From the NCBI GenBank assembly GCA_023665425.1, contig JAMPDX010000003.1:59640-123639 (forward strand): a DNA stretch of 64,000 nt. Reading direction: 5' to 3'. This DNA comes from Muribaculaceae bacterium. GTDB lineage: Bacteria; Bacteroidota; Bacteroidia; Bacteroidales; Muribaculaceae. The notes under the pieces were generated by a model that was not told the origin of the DNA, ran no database searches, and saw only the letters and a list, made by a program, of their open reading frames with translations. Position 1 is the stretch's first letter, and each line of letters starts with the position of its first letter. The position numbers and the translations under genes were made by a program. Below, one piece after another: positions 9,001 to 18,360 of the stretch.

Positions 9001-9357
9001 TTACAAAAATCCAAGTTCCAGCTTGGCCTCCTCGCTCATCATATCTTGATTCCATTCAGGCTCGAAGACGAGTCGCAGATCTACCCCCTTTGTGCCTTCA
9101 ATGCCCAACAGTTTCTGTCGCACATCCTCAAGAATGAAGTCTGCTGCCGGACAGCTGGGTGCTGTCAGGGTCATATCCACATGGAGTAGCTCATCTTTCG
9201 GGTCGAAATCTATCTTATATATAAGGCCCAGGTCATAGACATTCACGGGAATTTCAGGGTCATATACGGTGCGAAGCACATTTATGGCCTTACGGGTGAT
9301 GTCCAGCTCCTTTTGCTGAGCAATAGTCTGTTGTATATCAGTATCTTTCTCTTCCAT
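9001..9357 (-). CDS. DUF59/MIP18-family Fe-S assembly-type protein
   Basis: A 118-aa protein whose core (residues of about 24-100) is a MIP18/DUF59 domain with YDPEIPVNVYDLGLIY and the conserved Cys in TAPSCPAADF. Members include SufT and PaaD-like proteins that help mature Fe-S proteins; the exact role here is not shown. Biotin synthase BioB is an Fe-S enzyme, so placement ahead of biotin genes is suggestive only. First gene of the - strand operon. Confidence 0.85.
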   Translation of the reverse strand: MEEKDTDIQQTIAQQKELDITRKAINVLRTVYDPEIPVNVYDLGLIYKIDFDPKDELLHVDMTLTAPSCPAADFILEDVRQKLLGIEGTKGVDLRLVFEPEWNQDMMSEEAKLELGFL

Positions 9358-9388
9358 TATAGTGAGATTATATCCGGTTTTTGAAATA

Positions 9389-9396
9389 CAAAATTA
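9389..9396 (-). promoter_or_regulatory. Possible -7 box for the DUF59-lpxH-biotin operon
   Basis: TAATTTTG on the - strand, 32 nt upstream of the DUF59 ATG, fits TAnnTTTG. No well-spaced -33 TTTG is visible, so the assignment is tentative. Confidence 0.35.
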
Positions 9397-9438
9397 ACAA
9401 TTTTTTTGTCAATTTTAGTCTATCTAAAAAAAAATAAT

Positions 9439-9446
9439 TATCTTTG
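9439..9446 (+). promoter_or_regulatory. Possible -7 box for the outer-membrane barrel gene
   Basis: TATCTTTG fits TAnnTTTG and lies 72 nt upstream of the ATG at 9519. The upstream element is only TTAG at 20-nt spacing, a weak match. Confidence 0.4.
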
Positions 9447-9518
9447 TGTTCTAAAAGAGAGCGAATTCTTATCTGTCCTCTCTCAGTCTTGAATATCTAA
9501 CTATTTAATAATCAATCT

Positions 9519-10139
9519 ATGAGAACTTTCTGGAGATCCACAATCGTGCTATGCGTAGCTATGATTTTAGGCTGTGCTTCTGCAAGTGCCCAATTCCGTT
9601 TCGGTATCAAAGCCGGTATTAACCTCAACAGTCTGCATTTCAGCTCTTTCAAGGACAACTTGCAGCCGGACAATGGTTGCGGCTTCACCGGTGGTGTCAT
9701 GACTGAGTTTCAGGTGCCGGTAATTGGCCTCTGCTTTGATGCTTCTCTTATGTACTCACACATGTCTGCCGACACCGACATAGCATATCTCAATGAGGAC
9801 GGCCAAAAAGAGGGTTTCCTCAAACAAAAGAAAGACTTCCTCGAAGTTCCCATCAATATTAAATACAAACTCGGGCTCCCGGTAGTTCATCCATTCATCT
9901 TCACCGGCCCCTCTTTTGCCTTTAAACTTGGCAAAAATGACAATATTCTACATACAAAAACATTCCAATGCGCTTGGAATGTAGGTATCGGCTTCGAGCT
10001 CGCAAACCATCTGCAGTTAGCCGGTTCGTATGGTTTCGGTGTCAACAACATCATGGAGCATGTCACCGGTTGGGAAGCAAGCAACGACATCAAGCTCAAA
10101 AACAACTACTGGACTATTACTGCGGCTTACCTGTTCTAA
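9519..10139 (+). CDS. Outer-membrane beta-barrel protein (porin-like family)
   Basis: A 206-aa protein with a signal peptide (about residues 1-24, ending A-S-A-Q) followed by FRFGIKAGINLN, typical of small Bacteroidetes eight-strand outer-membrane barrels (OmpW/OmpA-barrel-like). Alternating hydrophobic strands continue to the C-terminus, which ends in aromatic A-A-Y-L-F, the usual recognition by the BAM complex. Function unknown. It is followed 64 nt later by a second gene of the same kind. Confidence 0.85.
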   Translation: MRTFWRSTIVLCVAMILGCASASAQFRFGIKAGINLNSLHFSSFKDNLQPDNGCGFTGGVMTEFQVPVIGLCFDASLMYSHMSADTDIAYLNEDGQKEGFLKQKKDFLEVPINIKYKLGLPVVHPFIFTGPSFAFKLGKNDNILHTKTFQCAWNVGIGFELANHLQLAGSYGFGVNNIMEHVTGWEASNDIKLKNNYWTITAAYLF

Positions 10140-10203
10140 AGCCCGTCAAAAATCGAATAGCAGCCCTCACGCAGTCTAATCGTGGGGGTGCCACCTCATA
10201 ACT

Positions 10204-10821
10204 ATGAAAAAATTCTTTATAGCATTATTGCTTACTCTAATGTTCATCCCGACGGCATTCGCTCAATTCCGCTGGGGTGCAACTGCAGGTTTTAACTACG
10301 AAAAATACCATTTCAAACAAGACCTCATAGGCGTTGACCCGTCTGCCGGTTTCTCTGCCGGTATCATCGGAGAGCTCATGTTTCCCGGCGTTGGTATAGG
10401 TATAGACTTCGGCCTTAACTATCAAATGCATGGCTCAAAGCTACATCTGGGCGACCAGAAGGTTTGGGCCGCTGATGGCTATGGCACAGAGCAAAGCACT
10501 ATCCACCTGATACAAATACCTATAAATGTAAGATTTAAATACACCAGACTCAACGGTGTGGAAAAGACAATTGCCCCACTTGTATTTGTTGGTCCGGTTT
10601 TTAATATTCACTGCGGCAACAATAATTTGCCCCCTCTCGAATACTCAAGCGGCTCAATTGGCCTGCAATGCCAGTTGGGGGCCGAGCTTATGCAACAGCT
10701 TCAAGTGAGTGCCGGCTACTATTGGGACTTCACCTACGAGGCTCGCACCAAAAAGCTCGAGAACTTTAGCGAGCATCCACAGGGCTGGCAAGTTAAGGTT
10801 TGCTATTTCTTCAAGAAATAA
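10204..10821 (+). CDS. Outer-membrane beta-barrel protein, tandem paralogue
   Basis: A 205-aa protein with a signal peptide (residues 1-20, ending AFAQ), then FRWGATAGFNYEKYHF and the same barrel layout as the preceding gene. The C-terminus has aromatic residues (VCYFF) followed by KK. It shares architecture and an aligned start with its neighbour, so the two probably arose by tandem duplication, although they have diverged widely. Function unknown. Confidence 0.83.
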   Translation: MKKFFIALLLTLMFIPTAFAQFRWGATAGFNYEKYHFKQDLIGVDPSAGFSAGIIGELMFPGVGIGIDFGLNYQMHGSKLHLGDQKVWAADGYGTEQSTIHLIQIPINVRFKYTRLNGVEKTIAPLVFVGPVFNIHCGNNNLPPLEYSSGSIGLQCQLGAELMQQLQVSAGYYWDFTYEARTKKLENFSEHPQGWQVKVCYFFKK

Positions 10822-10879
10822 CGCGAGCTACTCCTACGCTGACACATCTTGTTGAATACTTTTTGAGCACCCGTCACCT

Positions 10880-13354
10880 ATGACACGATATGCCGACGTC
10901 ATCTTACCATTGCCCATATATGCCTCGTTCACTTACGAGATACCGGTGCAGATGCAGTCAGACATACGTATAGGCTGCCGAGTGCTCGTGCCATTTCATA
11001 AATCCGGGTGCCAGACCGGTATCGTCGAGGCTATTCACACTAATAAGCCGGCAAATGGTGTTGAGACGAAGCCTATTGTATCTCTGTTAGACAAGGAGCC
11101 GATACTGCGCAATCCACAACTCAAGTTTTGGAATTGGATATCAGAGTATTATCTCTGCTCACCGGGCGAAGTGATGAAGGCGGCTCTTCCGGCTGCTCTC
11201 AAGGTGGAAAGTGAAAATTGGCTATCCCTCTCGCCCGATATTGACCCTGACGATATCACAAACCTATCTGACGCTCAGGCAGCCTTATACGCTTATCTTA
11301 AGCACAAAAAGAAAGCGAGGATAAATGACATTGAGAAGGATATAGAGATACCCAATCACCGCCTCGTAATCAATAGCCTGATTGAGAAGGGTATTGTGCA
11401 GATAGCCGAGAAGGTGGTCAATAAATATATCACCCGTAAGGTCACATTGGTGTCTCTCTGCAGCGAGCGCTCTGACACACAGGCTCTCCACAACTTTATG
11501 TCGCAGGTGAACCGTTCGCACCAACGCGAAAAGCTACTTATCTGCTATCTTGATATGTCCGGCTGGCTGCAGACCGACAAGTCACTACTGAAGGTTGAGA
11601 AGAAAGCGCTGCTTGATAAAGCGGGTGTATCTCCGGCGGTGTTCAATGCGATGGTAAAAGCAGGTATCTTCCGCGTGCAGACCCTTAAGATAAACAGATT
11701 CTCACCTATCGATGGTATAAAGACGAGGCCGCTGCCACAGCTCTCGGAACCTCAAAATGAAGCTTTACGAAAAATTAGCCTCTCAATGTCAGACCACACT
11801 GTCACGCTGCTCAGAGGTGTTACAAGCAGTGGCAAGACCGAAATTTACACTCATCTGATACAGCAAGCTCTTGACCATGGCGACCATGTGCTGATGCTTG
11901 TGCCGGAAATAAGTCTGACCACTCAGCTCACATCGAGACTCAACCATATCTTCGGCGACAGGATGCTCGTTTATCACTCAAAGTTTTCTGACTCAGAGCG
12001 AGTTGACATCTGGCACCAGGTGAAGAACAGTCATTCCCCGATACTTATCCTCGGAGTTAGGTCATCAATCTTCCTCCCTTTCCCCCGTTTGGGGTTGATT
12101 ATTGTAGACGAGGAACATGAGTCATCTTACAAGCAATTTGACCCGGCACCTCGTTACAACGCGCGCGATGCGGCAATAATGCTCGCCACAATGCACAGCG
12201 CAAAGGTCTTGCTCGGGAGCGCTACTCCTGCCGTCGACACTTATTACAAAGCACAAATAGGTAAATACGGCCTCGTGGAACTGCTCACACGATATGCAGA
12301 TGTGGCTTTGCCTAAGGTATCTATTGTAGACATGACGCGCCGTAGGAAAGACAAACAGGCATCCGGCGCATTCTCCACCGACTTACTTACCGCCATACGA
12401 AAAACTGAGCAAGAGGGCAAACAGGCCATAATATTCCAAAACAGGCGAGGATATGCTCCCGTAGTCACATGCTCACAATGTGGCTGGACACCACATTGTC
12501 CTCACTGTGACATTTCGCTTGTGCAGCATCGCCGCGAGGGGTTGCTCAAGTGCCACTACTGCGGTTACTCCATGGTGCCTCCTGCCCTGTGCCCTGCCTG
12601 CGGCTCAAATGCCATCTTCTCCTTTGGCTACGGCACTGAGAGAATAGCTGACCATCTGCAAACACTCCTACCGGAGGCTCCAATTGCACGCATGGACCTC
12701 GATACTACCCGCGCCAAGGATGCTTATCAAGAAATAATTGAGAAATTTTCAAAAGGAGAAACGCGTATCCTCATAGGTACCCAGATGGTTACTAAAGGGC
12801 TCGACTTCAAAGATGTGGTGTTGGTAGGCATCATCAATGCCGACACGCTCATCCACTTCCCGGATTTCCGTAGTAATGAGCGGGCATTTTGCACGCTCGA
12901 ACAGGTAGCTGGCCGGGCAGGCAGGCGCGCTGACAATGGTCGGGTCTTAATCCAAACAAGCAATCCGGACCACCCGGTTATCAAGTCAGTTCATAACCAT
13001 GACTATACCGGGTTCTATAGCTCGGAATTGCAACAACGCCGACAGTTCGTATATCCTCCATTTGCCAAGATCATCAACATCTACCTGCGCCACAAGAATG
13101 AGCAAACACTTGAAGCCATCACTGCCGGCTACGCAGCTACCCTCCGTCAATATTTCGGCTCACGACTCCTTGGTCCGGACACCCCTTCCGTATCCCGCAT
13201 TGCCGGCTACCACATCCGCACCCTTATGCTCAAAATTGAGCCTCAAGCCTCAATGACCAAAGTCAAACAAATCCTCCGTACCATATACGCCCAAGTAGCC
13301 GCTACCCCCGGCATGAAATCCCTCCACCTACACTATGACGTAGACCCCTCCTGA
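10880..13354 (+). CDS. priA: Primosomal replication protein N' (PriA helicase)
   Basis: Superfamily 2 3'-5' DNA helicase of 824 aa that restarts stalled forks by loading the replicative helicase. Visible parts: the N-terminal 3'-DNA-binding domain (YADVILPLPIYASFTYEIP), Walker A GVTSSGKTEIY near residue 312, the Walker B/DEEH box VDEEHESSYK, and a zinc-binding block with four CxxC pairs between about residues 530 and 575. The rest of the helicase core includes GTQMVTKGLDF and QVAGRAGR. Length is normal for Bacteroidetes PriA. It follows the barrel genes by 58 nt and is probably expressed with them or from an unseen promoter. Confidence 0.96.
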   Translation: MTRYADVILPLPIYASFTYEIPVQMQSDIRIGCRVLVPFHKSGCQTGIVEAIHTNKPANGVETKPIVSLLDKEPILRNPQLKFWNWISEYYLCSPGEVMKAALPAALKVESENWLSLSPDIDPDDITNLSDAQAALYAYLKHKKKARINDIEKDIEIPNHRLVINSLIEKGIVQIAEKVVNKYITRKVTLVSLCSERSDTQALHNFMSQVNRSHQREKLLICYLDMSGWLQTDKSLLKVEKKALLDKAGVSPAVFNAMVKAGIFRVQTLKINRFSPIDGIKTRPLPQLSEPQNEALRKISLSMSDHTVTLLRGVTSSGKTEIYTHLIQQALDHGDHVLMLVPEISLTTQLTSRLNHIFGDRMLVYHSKFSDSERVDIWHQVKNSHSPILILGVRSSIFLPFPRLGLIIVDEEHESSYKQFDPAPRYNARDAAIMLATMHSAKVLLGSATPAVDTYYKAQIGKYGLVELLTRYADVALPKVSIVDMTRRRKDKQASGAFSTDLLTAIRKTEQEGKQAIIFQNRRGYAPVVTCSQCGWTPHCPHCDISLVQHRREGLLKCHYCGYSMVPPALCPACGSNAIFSFGYGTERIADHLQTLLPEAPIARMDLDTTRAKDAYQEIIEKFSKGETRILIGTQMVTKGLDFKDVVLVGIINADTLIHFPDFRSNERAFCTLEQVAGRAGRRADNGRVLIQTSNPDHPVIKSVHNHDYTGFYSSELQQRRQFVYPPFAKIINIYLRHKNEQTLEAITAGYAATLRQYFGSRLLGPDTPSVSRIAGYHIRTLMLKIEPQASMTKVKQILRTIYAQVAATPGMKSLHLHYDVDPS

Positions 13355-13401
13355 TAACACCTCCCTCCATTGTAGTCAACACCTCCACCCTATTTATAGT
13401 C

Positions 13402-13424
13402 GCGTCGGGTTTGTAACCCGACGC
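13402..13424. terminator. Short GC-rich hairpin after priA
   Basis: Perfect 10-bp stem GCGTCGGGTT / AACCCGACGC with a 3-nt loop, 48 nt after the priA stop. There is no T-tract, so it could be a terminator or a small palindromic repeat. Confidence 0.45.
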
Positions 13425-13609
13425 CGGTAGCCCCACATACGCAGCAAAAGCCGTAAATGTTTGTGGTAAGGAAATAGACAAAAGTGGTATCCGCCAAAAC
13501 ACCACTCGCATACTAAAGCAACGTGCTAATTACATTACACATTGGCTTGCGCCTGAACTACGCTACTCTGCCGAATCAAAATTCCTAACTTCCTATTACT
13601 TAAAGCAAT

Positions 13610-13652
13610 CCCCACAACGCGCGATAGACGGCAGTCATGATGCGTTGTGGGG
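13610..13652. terminator. Hairpin downstream of the PNGase-like gene
   Basis: CCCCACAACGC (13610-13620) pairs perfectly with GCGTTGTGGGG (13642-13652) across a 21-nt loop. It lies 38 nt past the stop of the - strand gene, and may act for either strand. Confidence 0.4.
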
Positions 13653-13690
13653 ATATGGTATCCTTGTCGGTAAACCCGACTTGATATTGC

Positions 13691-15070
13691 TTATTTTATT
13701 GCCTTGTGGAGGATGGTGGATCCGTCAGCGAGTGTGAAGTTTATCAAGTAGACACCGGTGGGTAGACCAACGAGACTTGCTTCAGGAGTTGTGGTATGTT
13801 GCCCATAAAGCAGGCGACCATCATAGCTATATATGGCTATCTCGGCGATATCAGCTCCACGGAGTGTTAATACATCGCCATTACGCATTATCTCCGGCAC
13901 TGCTGTTTCATCTGCTATTTCATCTATTCCTACCGGCAGTGTGCCATATGTCACACCTTGGAAATACATTGAGACAGGGAAGTCCCCCTGTTGATCTTTG
14001 AACACAGCATCCGGTACCCTTATCATAATTTCATGCTCGCCGGCAGCCACCTCGCCTATGTTAAAGATACGCGTCGGAATTGCATCTCCGGGGCACCAGT
14101 TTGACTTGTTAACCCAAGTCAATTCAGTCTTTGTTCCAATTCCGTAGATACCATTACTCTGGGTGTTGACATATCTGTAAGGTTCGCATGATTTGTTTCC
14201 TTTCCAAGAAGCTATGATCTCACCATCGAAGTAAATTAGATGGGTGCGCGGAGTGTATTCTTCTCCGCCTGTATTAGCACCGTGGTTACTTATTATAAGA
14301 GTGATATTGCCATCTGAGACGCCACCTTCGGGCACTGTAAACTTATAAGTCTTTGTAGCAGTACCAATTGTATCTGTGCCGGCCTCCGAATAGTTGTTCA
14401 TATTATGTCCCTTAAATTCAGGCTTCTTCATGACAATAGGCACAAGCACATGATTATTCACCAAAGCGGCAGGAGAGTCATAAGAGGTGAAAGTAAGTGT
14501 TCCAGCAAATACGTCATTGCGGCCTTCACACCCTTTCACCTGCTCATTTGCGGCGTATGGTACGCCAAACACTTCATATTCCAACCATAGGTCATACTTT
14601 GCACGCAGATTTTTATCACGAATTATCATGCTTATCAAGTCAGCATCATAGTGATAATTTACATGGTCGGGATAGAGATTCTTATTCATGAATGGTGTGA
14701 TAAATCTTGCTATCTCAATACGTGTCACCTCCTCAGGCTTGTAGCTGCTTTGACCTTTGGGTACAAGGGCAATTGAGATGTTACCAATGCGGTCATAATT
14801 ATCACACAACGCATTGATTGTAACATCCATGTCGACCTTTTCTCCAAACCAGTTAAGAGCCTCGTCTGACAATGGTTTTGCATATAGATAGTTTGCATGG
14901 CGTGTAAGGCCGTCGTTCATTTCCTTATCGAAGACGGTGCCATTGTAACCATCATAAAATACGGCCTTGTCGAACGGCCTGTACACACGATAGAAATCGG
15001 CAGATTGCTGCGCTTTCATATTGCCACACATAAAAACTGCCATTAACAAAGAAAGGTAAATTCTCAACAT
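13691..15070 (-). CDS. Secreted PNGase F-like glycoamidase with type IX-like C-terminal tail
   Basis: A 459-aa secreted protein resembling peptide-N4-(N-acetyl-beta-glucosaminyl)asparagine amidase F, which cleaves N-glycans from glycoproteins. Signal peptide residues 1-20. Against Elizabethkingia PNGase F as I recall it, catalytic Asp60 corresponds to Asp90 in LCDNYDR (then IARFITPF), Glu118 to Glu164 or Glu166 in WLEYEVFG, and Glu206 to Glu261 in GGEEYTPRTH. NWCPGDAIPTRI matches the conserved WCPG loop. The last 75 residues (VLTLRG, IYSYDGRLL, LPTGVYLINF) resemble a type A sorting domain of type IX secretion. The start at 15070 is chosen because a longer start at 15097 would lie on the promoter box. 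Substrate inferred, not shown. Confidence 0.85.
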   Translation of the reverse strand: MLRIYLSLLMAVFMCGNMKAQQSADFYRVYRPFDKAVFYDGYNGTVFDKEMNDGLTRHANYLYAKPLSDEALNWFGEKVDMDVTINALCDNYDRIGNISIALVPKGQSSYKPEEVTRIEIARFITPFMNKNLYPDHVNYHYDADLISMIIRDKNLRAKYDLWLEYEVFGVPYAANEQVKGCEGRNDVFAGTLTFTSYDSPAALVNNHVLVPIVMKKPEFKGHNMNNYSEAGTDTIGTATKTYKFTVPEGGVSDGNITLIISNHGANTGGEEYTPRTHLIYFDGEIIASWKGNKSCEPYRYVNTQSNGIYGIGTKTELTWVNKSNWCPGDAIPTRIFNIGEVAAGEHEIMIRVPDAVFKDQQGDFPVSMYFQGVTYGTLPVGIDEIADETAVPEIMRNGDVLTLRGADIAEIAIYSYDGRLLYGQHTTTPEASLVGLPTGVYLINFTLADGSTILHKAIK

Positions 15071-15094
15071 CGTTATATGTAGTTTAATTATTCG

Positions 15095-15102
15095 CAAAGT
15101 TA
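15095..15102 (-). promoter_or_regulatory. -7 box of the PNGase-like gene
   Basis: TAACTTTG on the - strand, 24 nt upstream of the ATG at 15070. No clear TTTG is seen at -33. Its position rules out the longer start. Confidence 0.45.
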
Positions 15103-15297
15103 GTAAATTAATTCTAACCTTGAAATTTTTGGTACCTTCTATTTGTAAACAGCCGCATTATGGAGTTTGGCGTGTTTACGTTGGCTGTTTATACTGCAAA
15201 TAGCCTCAAGAAGAACTTGAGGCCATTTGTATCGTTTGGGATTTGTTTTTATTTTTAGACAATCACTAAATAGTTGGATTGTCTGCTATGGGGTCAT

Positions 15298-16782
15298 TTA
15301 ACCGAGCATACCGAAGAAACCATCGGCGGCTGCTACATCGCTGACACAGTAGATAGCGCCGTAGATGCAGCTTACCAGACCAAGTAGAATTATGCCGAAT
15401 GTGCAAATCCAAAGTGCTACACGCTCTGTACCGGCACTCCTAAAGGAAGCAATCTTCGCATCATCAGGACTAATCCACATCGCTTTAACAACGAGCAGAT
15501 AATAGTACAAAGATATGATAGTGTTTATCAATGCTATCAACACAAGGATGTAGAGGGCAATGCTACCGGTCTCAAGTGCGCCGGTGAAGATAAGTATCTT
15601 AGAGAAGAAACCGGCGAAGGGAGGTATACCGGCCAGCGAGAAGACGGCGAGTGTCATGGCAAATGACAGCCAAGGGTTTGTCTTGTGCAACCCCCTATAG
15701 TCATCCATGCTCACCATGCCAGTCTTATTCTCAATAGCTTGGATTACTCCAAAGACGCCGAGGTTTGAGAAGACGTAGACCAAAATGTAGAATATCATTG
15801 AGGCCATACCCAGGGTGTTGGCGGCTACGATACCAAGCATGATATATCCGGCTTGTGATACAGATGAGAATGCCATAAAGCGCTTCATGTTGCGCTGGCG
15901 TATTGCAAACAGGTTACCAATTGTGATTGTGATGATAACCAGGGCATACATCATCCACTCCCAGATATCTGAGTAGACAGCACCAAAAGCTTGGCACAAT
16001 ACTACCAGGAAGGCAAATGCTGCCGAGCCTTTTGAGATTACTGACAGATATGAGGTGACTGACGTGGGTGCTCCCTGATATACATCGGCTGTCCACAAGT
16101 GGAAGGGCACGAGTGAGAGTTTGAAACCGAAGCCGGCGATAACGAATGAAAGAGCTACTATGAGCAGTGCACTGTTGCTGCCGGACATCACTGAGCTTGC
16201 GATATCGGAGAAGTAGAGTGAGCCACCTTCGCTGAGTGCATATACAAAGCTGAGACCCATCATCATTACAGCTGAGGAGAAGACTGCTGTAAAGATGTAT
16301 TTGATAGCTGCCTCGTGGCTCTCATATTTGTTCTTGTTGAACGCTACCATTGCTGCCAAGGGCAGAGATGCGCTCTCAAGACCAATTATGAACAACAGGA
16401 AGTGACGTGCTGAAATCATCAGATACATTCCAAAGAGTGTGACCAGGATGAGCTCGAAGAACTCTCCACGTCGTTTGCTGCCCTCCTCTGAGTCGACCCA
16501 TTTAACAGCCTGCAACAAGACAATAAATGTACCGATGTTGAGTATGGACTTCACACATGAAATGACAGGTGAGGTCTCGTACATGCCGGAGAAGGCTGTA
16601 CCTGTACAATTGCAGAAGAATCCGTATATTGTAGCTGCACCGAACAGAATGAGTGTCAGCGGTGTGACAAACTTGCGCTGTTTCTTACCGCAGAAAGTAT
16701 CGAATAAGAAGACGATCAGGAAGACTGCCAATACCAGCAGTTCCATGCGCATTGTGAAAAATTGAGAATAATTAATTTCCAT
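15298..16782 (-). CDS. nuoN: NADH-quinone oxidoreductase subunit N
   Basis: Membrane antiporter-like subunit of complex I; with NuoL and NuoM it forms the proton-translocating arm. The 494-aa hydrophobic protein has about 14 predicted helices and the conserved proton-translocation core (IGLESASLPLAAMVAF, FGFKLSLVPFHLWTADVYQG). ATG at 16782 is chosen over a TTG five codons upstream; this leaves a 24-nt gap from nuoM. Last gene of the interleaved nuo-atp locus, followed by a stretch of about 230 nt before the PNGase-like gene. Confidence 0.95.
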   Translation of the reverse strand: MEINYSQFFTMRMELLVLAVFLIVFLFDTFCGKKQRKFVTPLTLILFGAATIYGFFCNCTGTAFSGMYETSPVISCVKSILNIGTFIVLLQAVKWVDSEEGSKRRGEFFELILVTLFGMYLMISARHFLLFIIGLESASLPLAAMVAFNKNKYESHEAAIKYIFTAVFSSAVMMMGLSFVYALSEGGSLYFSDIASSVMSGSNSALLIVALSFVIAGFGFKLSLVPFHLWTADVYQGAPTSVTSYLSVISKGSAAFAFLVVLCQAFGAVYSDIWEWMMYALVIITITIGNLFAIRQRNMKRFMAFSSVSQAGYIMLGIVAANTLGMASMIFYILVYVFSNLGVFGVIQAIENKTGMVSMDDYRGLHKTNPWLSFAMTLAVFSLAGIPPFAGFFSKILIFTGALETGSIALYILVLIALINTIISLYYYLLVVKAMWISPDDAKIASFRSAGTERVALWICTFGIILLGLVSCIYGAIYCVSDVAAADGFFGMLG

Positions 16783-16806
16783 GTCTTTAGTATTCAATAC
16801 CGGGGG

Positions 16807-18324
16807 TTAAATTACTGTTGTAAGGTTCTCGATGATAGGACGGAAGCTTGCTGATATTGTCTCACTGATCCAATTGGGGAAGCAACCGATGGCTGCGATG
16901 AAGACAATCAGTGTGACAGTAGACAGACGCTCCCACCATGTGGCATCAGTAAGCTGACGATGATGCTCATCCTGTACGGGACCGAGCAGAAGCTTACCAA
17001 CAACTCGCAAGATGTAGACTGCGGTGATGACGATAGAGCATGTAGCGGCTATCACGAAGATGCGGTGGAACATGTCTGCATCCTGGAATGAGCCGAAGAA
17101 GATTGTCATCTCAGCTACGAAACCTGACAGACCGGGGAGACCAAGTGAGGCGAAACCGGCTATCATATAGCATACACCAAGATAAGGCATGATTTGCATC
17201 AAGCCGCCCATCTTGCGAATATCACGTGTATGTGTACGACCGTAAATCATACCGATAAGTGCAAAGAAGAGGGCTGTCATCAGACCGTGAGAGAGCATCT
17301 GCAGTATAGCACCTGTCATCGCGGTGGTGTTGAGCATCAATATTGCGAAGAGCACCATACCACAGTGAGAAACTGATGAATATGCGTTGATGTACTTGAG
17401 GTCTGTCTGTACACAGGCACTGAATGCGCCATAGACGATACTGATACCGGTAAGGATGATGAAGATCCAAGCCAACTCGTTGGCTGCTTGCGGGAGTAGA
17501 TAAATTGCGATACGGAAACATCCGTAACCACCAAGTTTCATCAACACGCCGGCGTGGAGCATTGATACTGCTGTGGGGGCGCAGGCATGGCCGTCAGGGC
17601 TCCATGTGTGGAAGGGGAACATGGCACCGAGGACACCGAAGCCGACGAATGTCATGGGGAAGAGGAAGTATTGCCATCCGGCAGAGATTGCACCATTGTG
17701 GGCGATCTCAAGAATATTCCATGTATGAGCGGCGCCATCGGCACTCGGACCTGAATGCCAATATATACCGAGCAGACCGAGCATCAAGAAGGCGGAGCCA
17801 CCCATAAGCATAAGGGTAAGCTTCATTGCTGAATACTCCTTGCGGCCTGTGCCCCATACACCGATCAGCAGGTACATCGGGATAAGAGCCACCTCATAGA
17901 ACATAAACATTGTGAAGATGTCTATACTGATGAAAAAGCCGAATACACCCATAGAGAGTAGTGCAAACCACAGGAAGAAATTGCGGGGCAGAGGATCTAT
18001 CTTCCATGAGGCGAAAGTACCGGCGAAGACGATAATGGATGAGAGCATGAGCATAAGCACTGAAATGCCATCCACACCCACTGCCAGATGGATGTTCAAA
18101 GGTGCATACCACATCCAACTGCCTTGGTAGAGCATTTCGTCAGCCACACCGGCTGCTCGTTGCCCCAGAAAGTCAATGCAAAGGTAACCGGACAGAATCA
18201 GAAGCGCGACGGAAAGTACCACCATCACGGCGCGTATCTGTTTCATATTGCGGCTTATTGCCAATCCCAGAAGCATAAGCATCGGGATAATGACAAACCA
18301 TATCAATATATTTGAAAGTATCAT
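16807..18324 (-). CDS. nuoM: NADH-quinone oxidoreductase subunit M
   Basis: Second antiporter-like proton-pumping subunit of the complex I membrane arm. It has 505 aa and about 14 helices, with conserved FYEVALIPMYLLIGVWG (helix with the key Glu) and FPFHTWSPDGHACAPTAVSM (broken-helix Lys/His region). It lies 36 nt downstream of nuoL in the conserved L-M-N order. Confidence 0.96.
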   Translation of the reverse strand: MILSNILIWFVIIPMLMLLGLAISRNMKQIRAVMVVLSVALLILSGYLCIDFLGQRAAGVADEMLYQGSWMWYAPLNIHLAVGVDGISVLMLMLSSIIVFAGTFASWKIDPLPRNFFLWFALLSMGVFGFFISIDIFTMFMFYEVALIPMYLLIGVWGTGRKEYSAMKLTLMLMGGSAFLMLGLLGIYWHSGPSADGAAHTWNILEIAHNGAISAGWQYFLFPMTFVGFGVLGAMFPFHTWSPDGHACAPTAVSMLHAGVLMKLGGYGCFRIAIYLLPQAANELAWIFIILTGISIVYGAFSACVQTDLKYINAYSSVSHCGMVLFAILMLNTTAMTGAILQMLSHGLMTALFFALIGMIYGRTHTRDIRKMGGLMQIMPYLGVCYMIAGFASLGLPGLSGFVAEMTIFFGSFQDADMFHRIFVIAATCSIVITAVYILRVVGKLLLGPVQDEHHRQLTDATWWERLSTVTLIVFIAAIGCFPNWISETISASFRPIIENLTTVI

Positions 18325-18360
18325 AGATAAATGCTGATTTTAGGAGGTCTTCTGATTCGT

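Larger units (their letters stand above)
13355..13690. other. Gene-free stretch between convergent priA and PNGase-like gene
   Basis: It contains two strong hairpins (13402-13424 and 13610-13652). A run without stops on the + strand (13417-13734) has no ATG and overlaps the 3' end of the convergent gene. I do not call a gene here. Confidence 0.5.
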
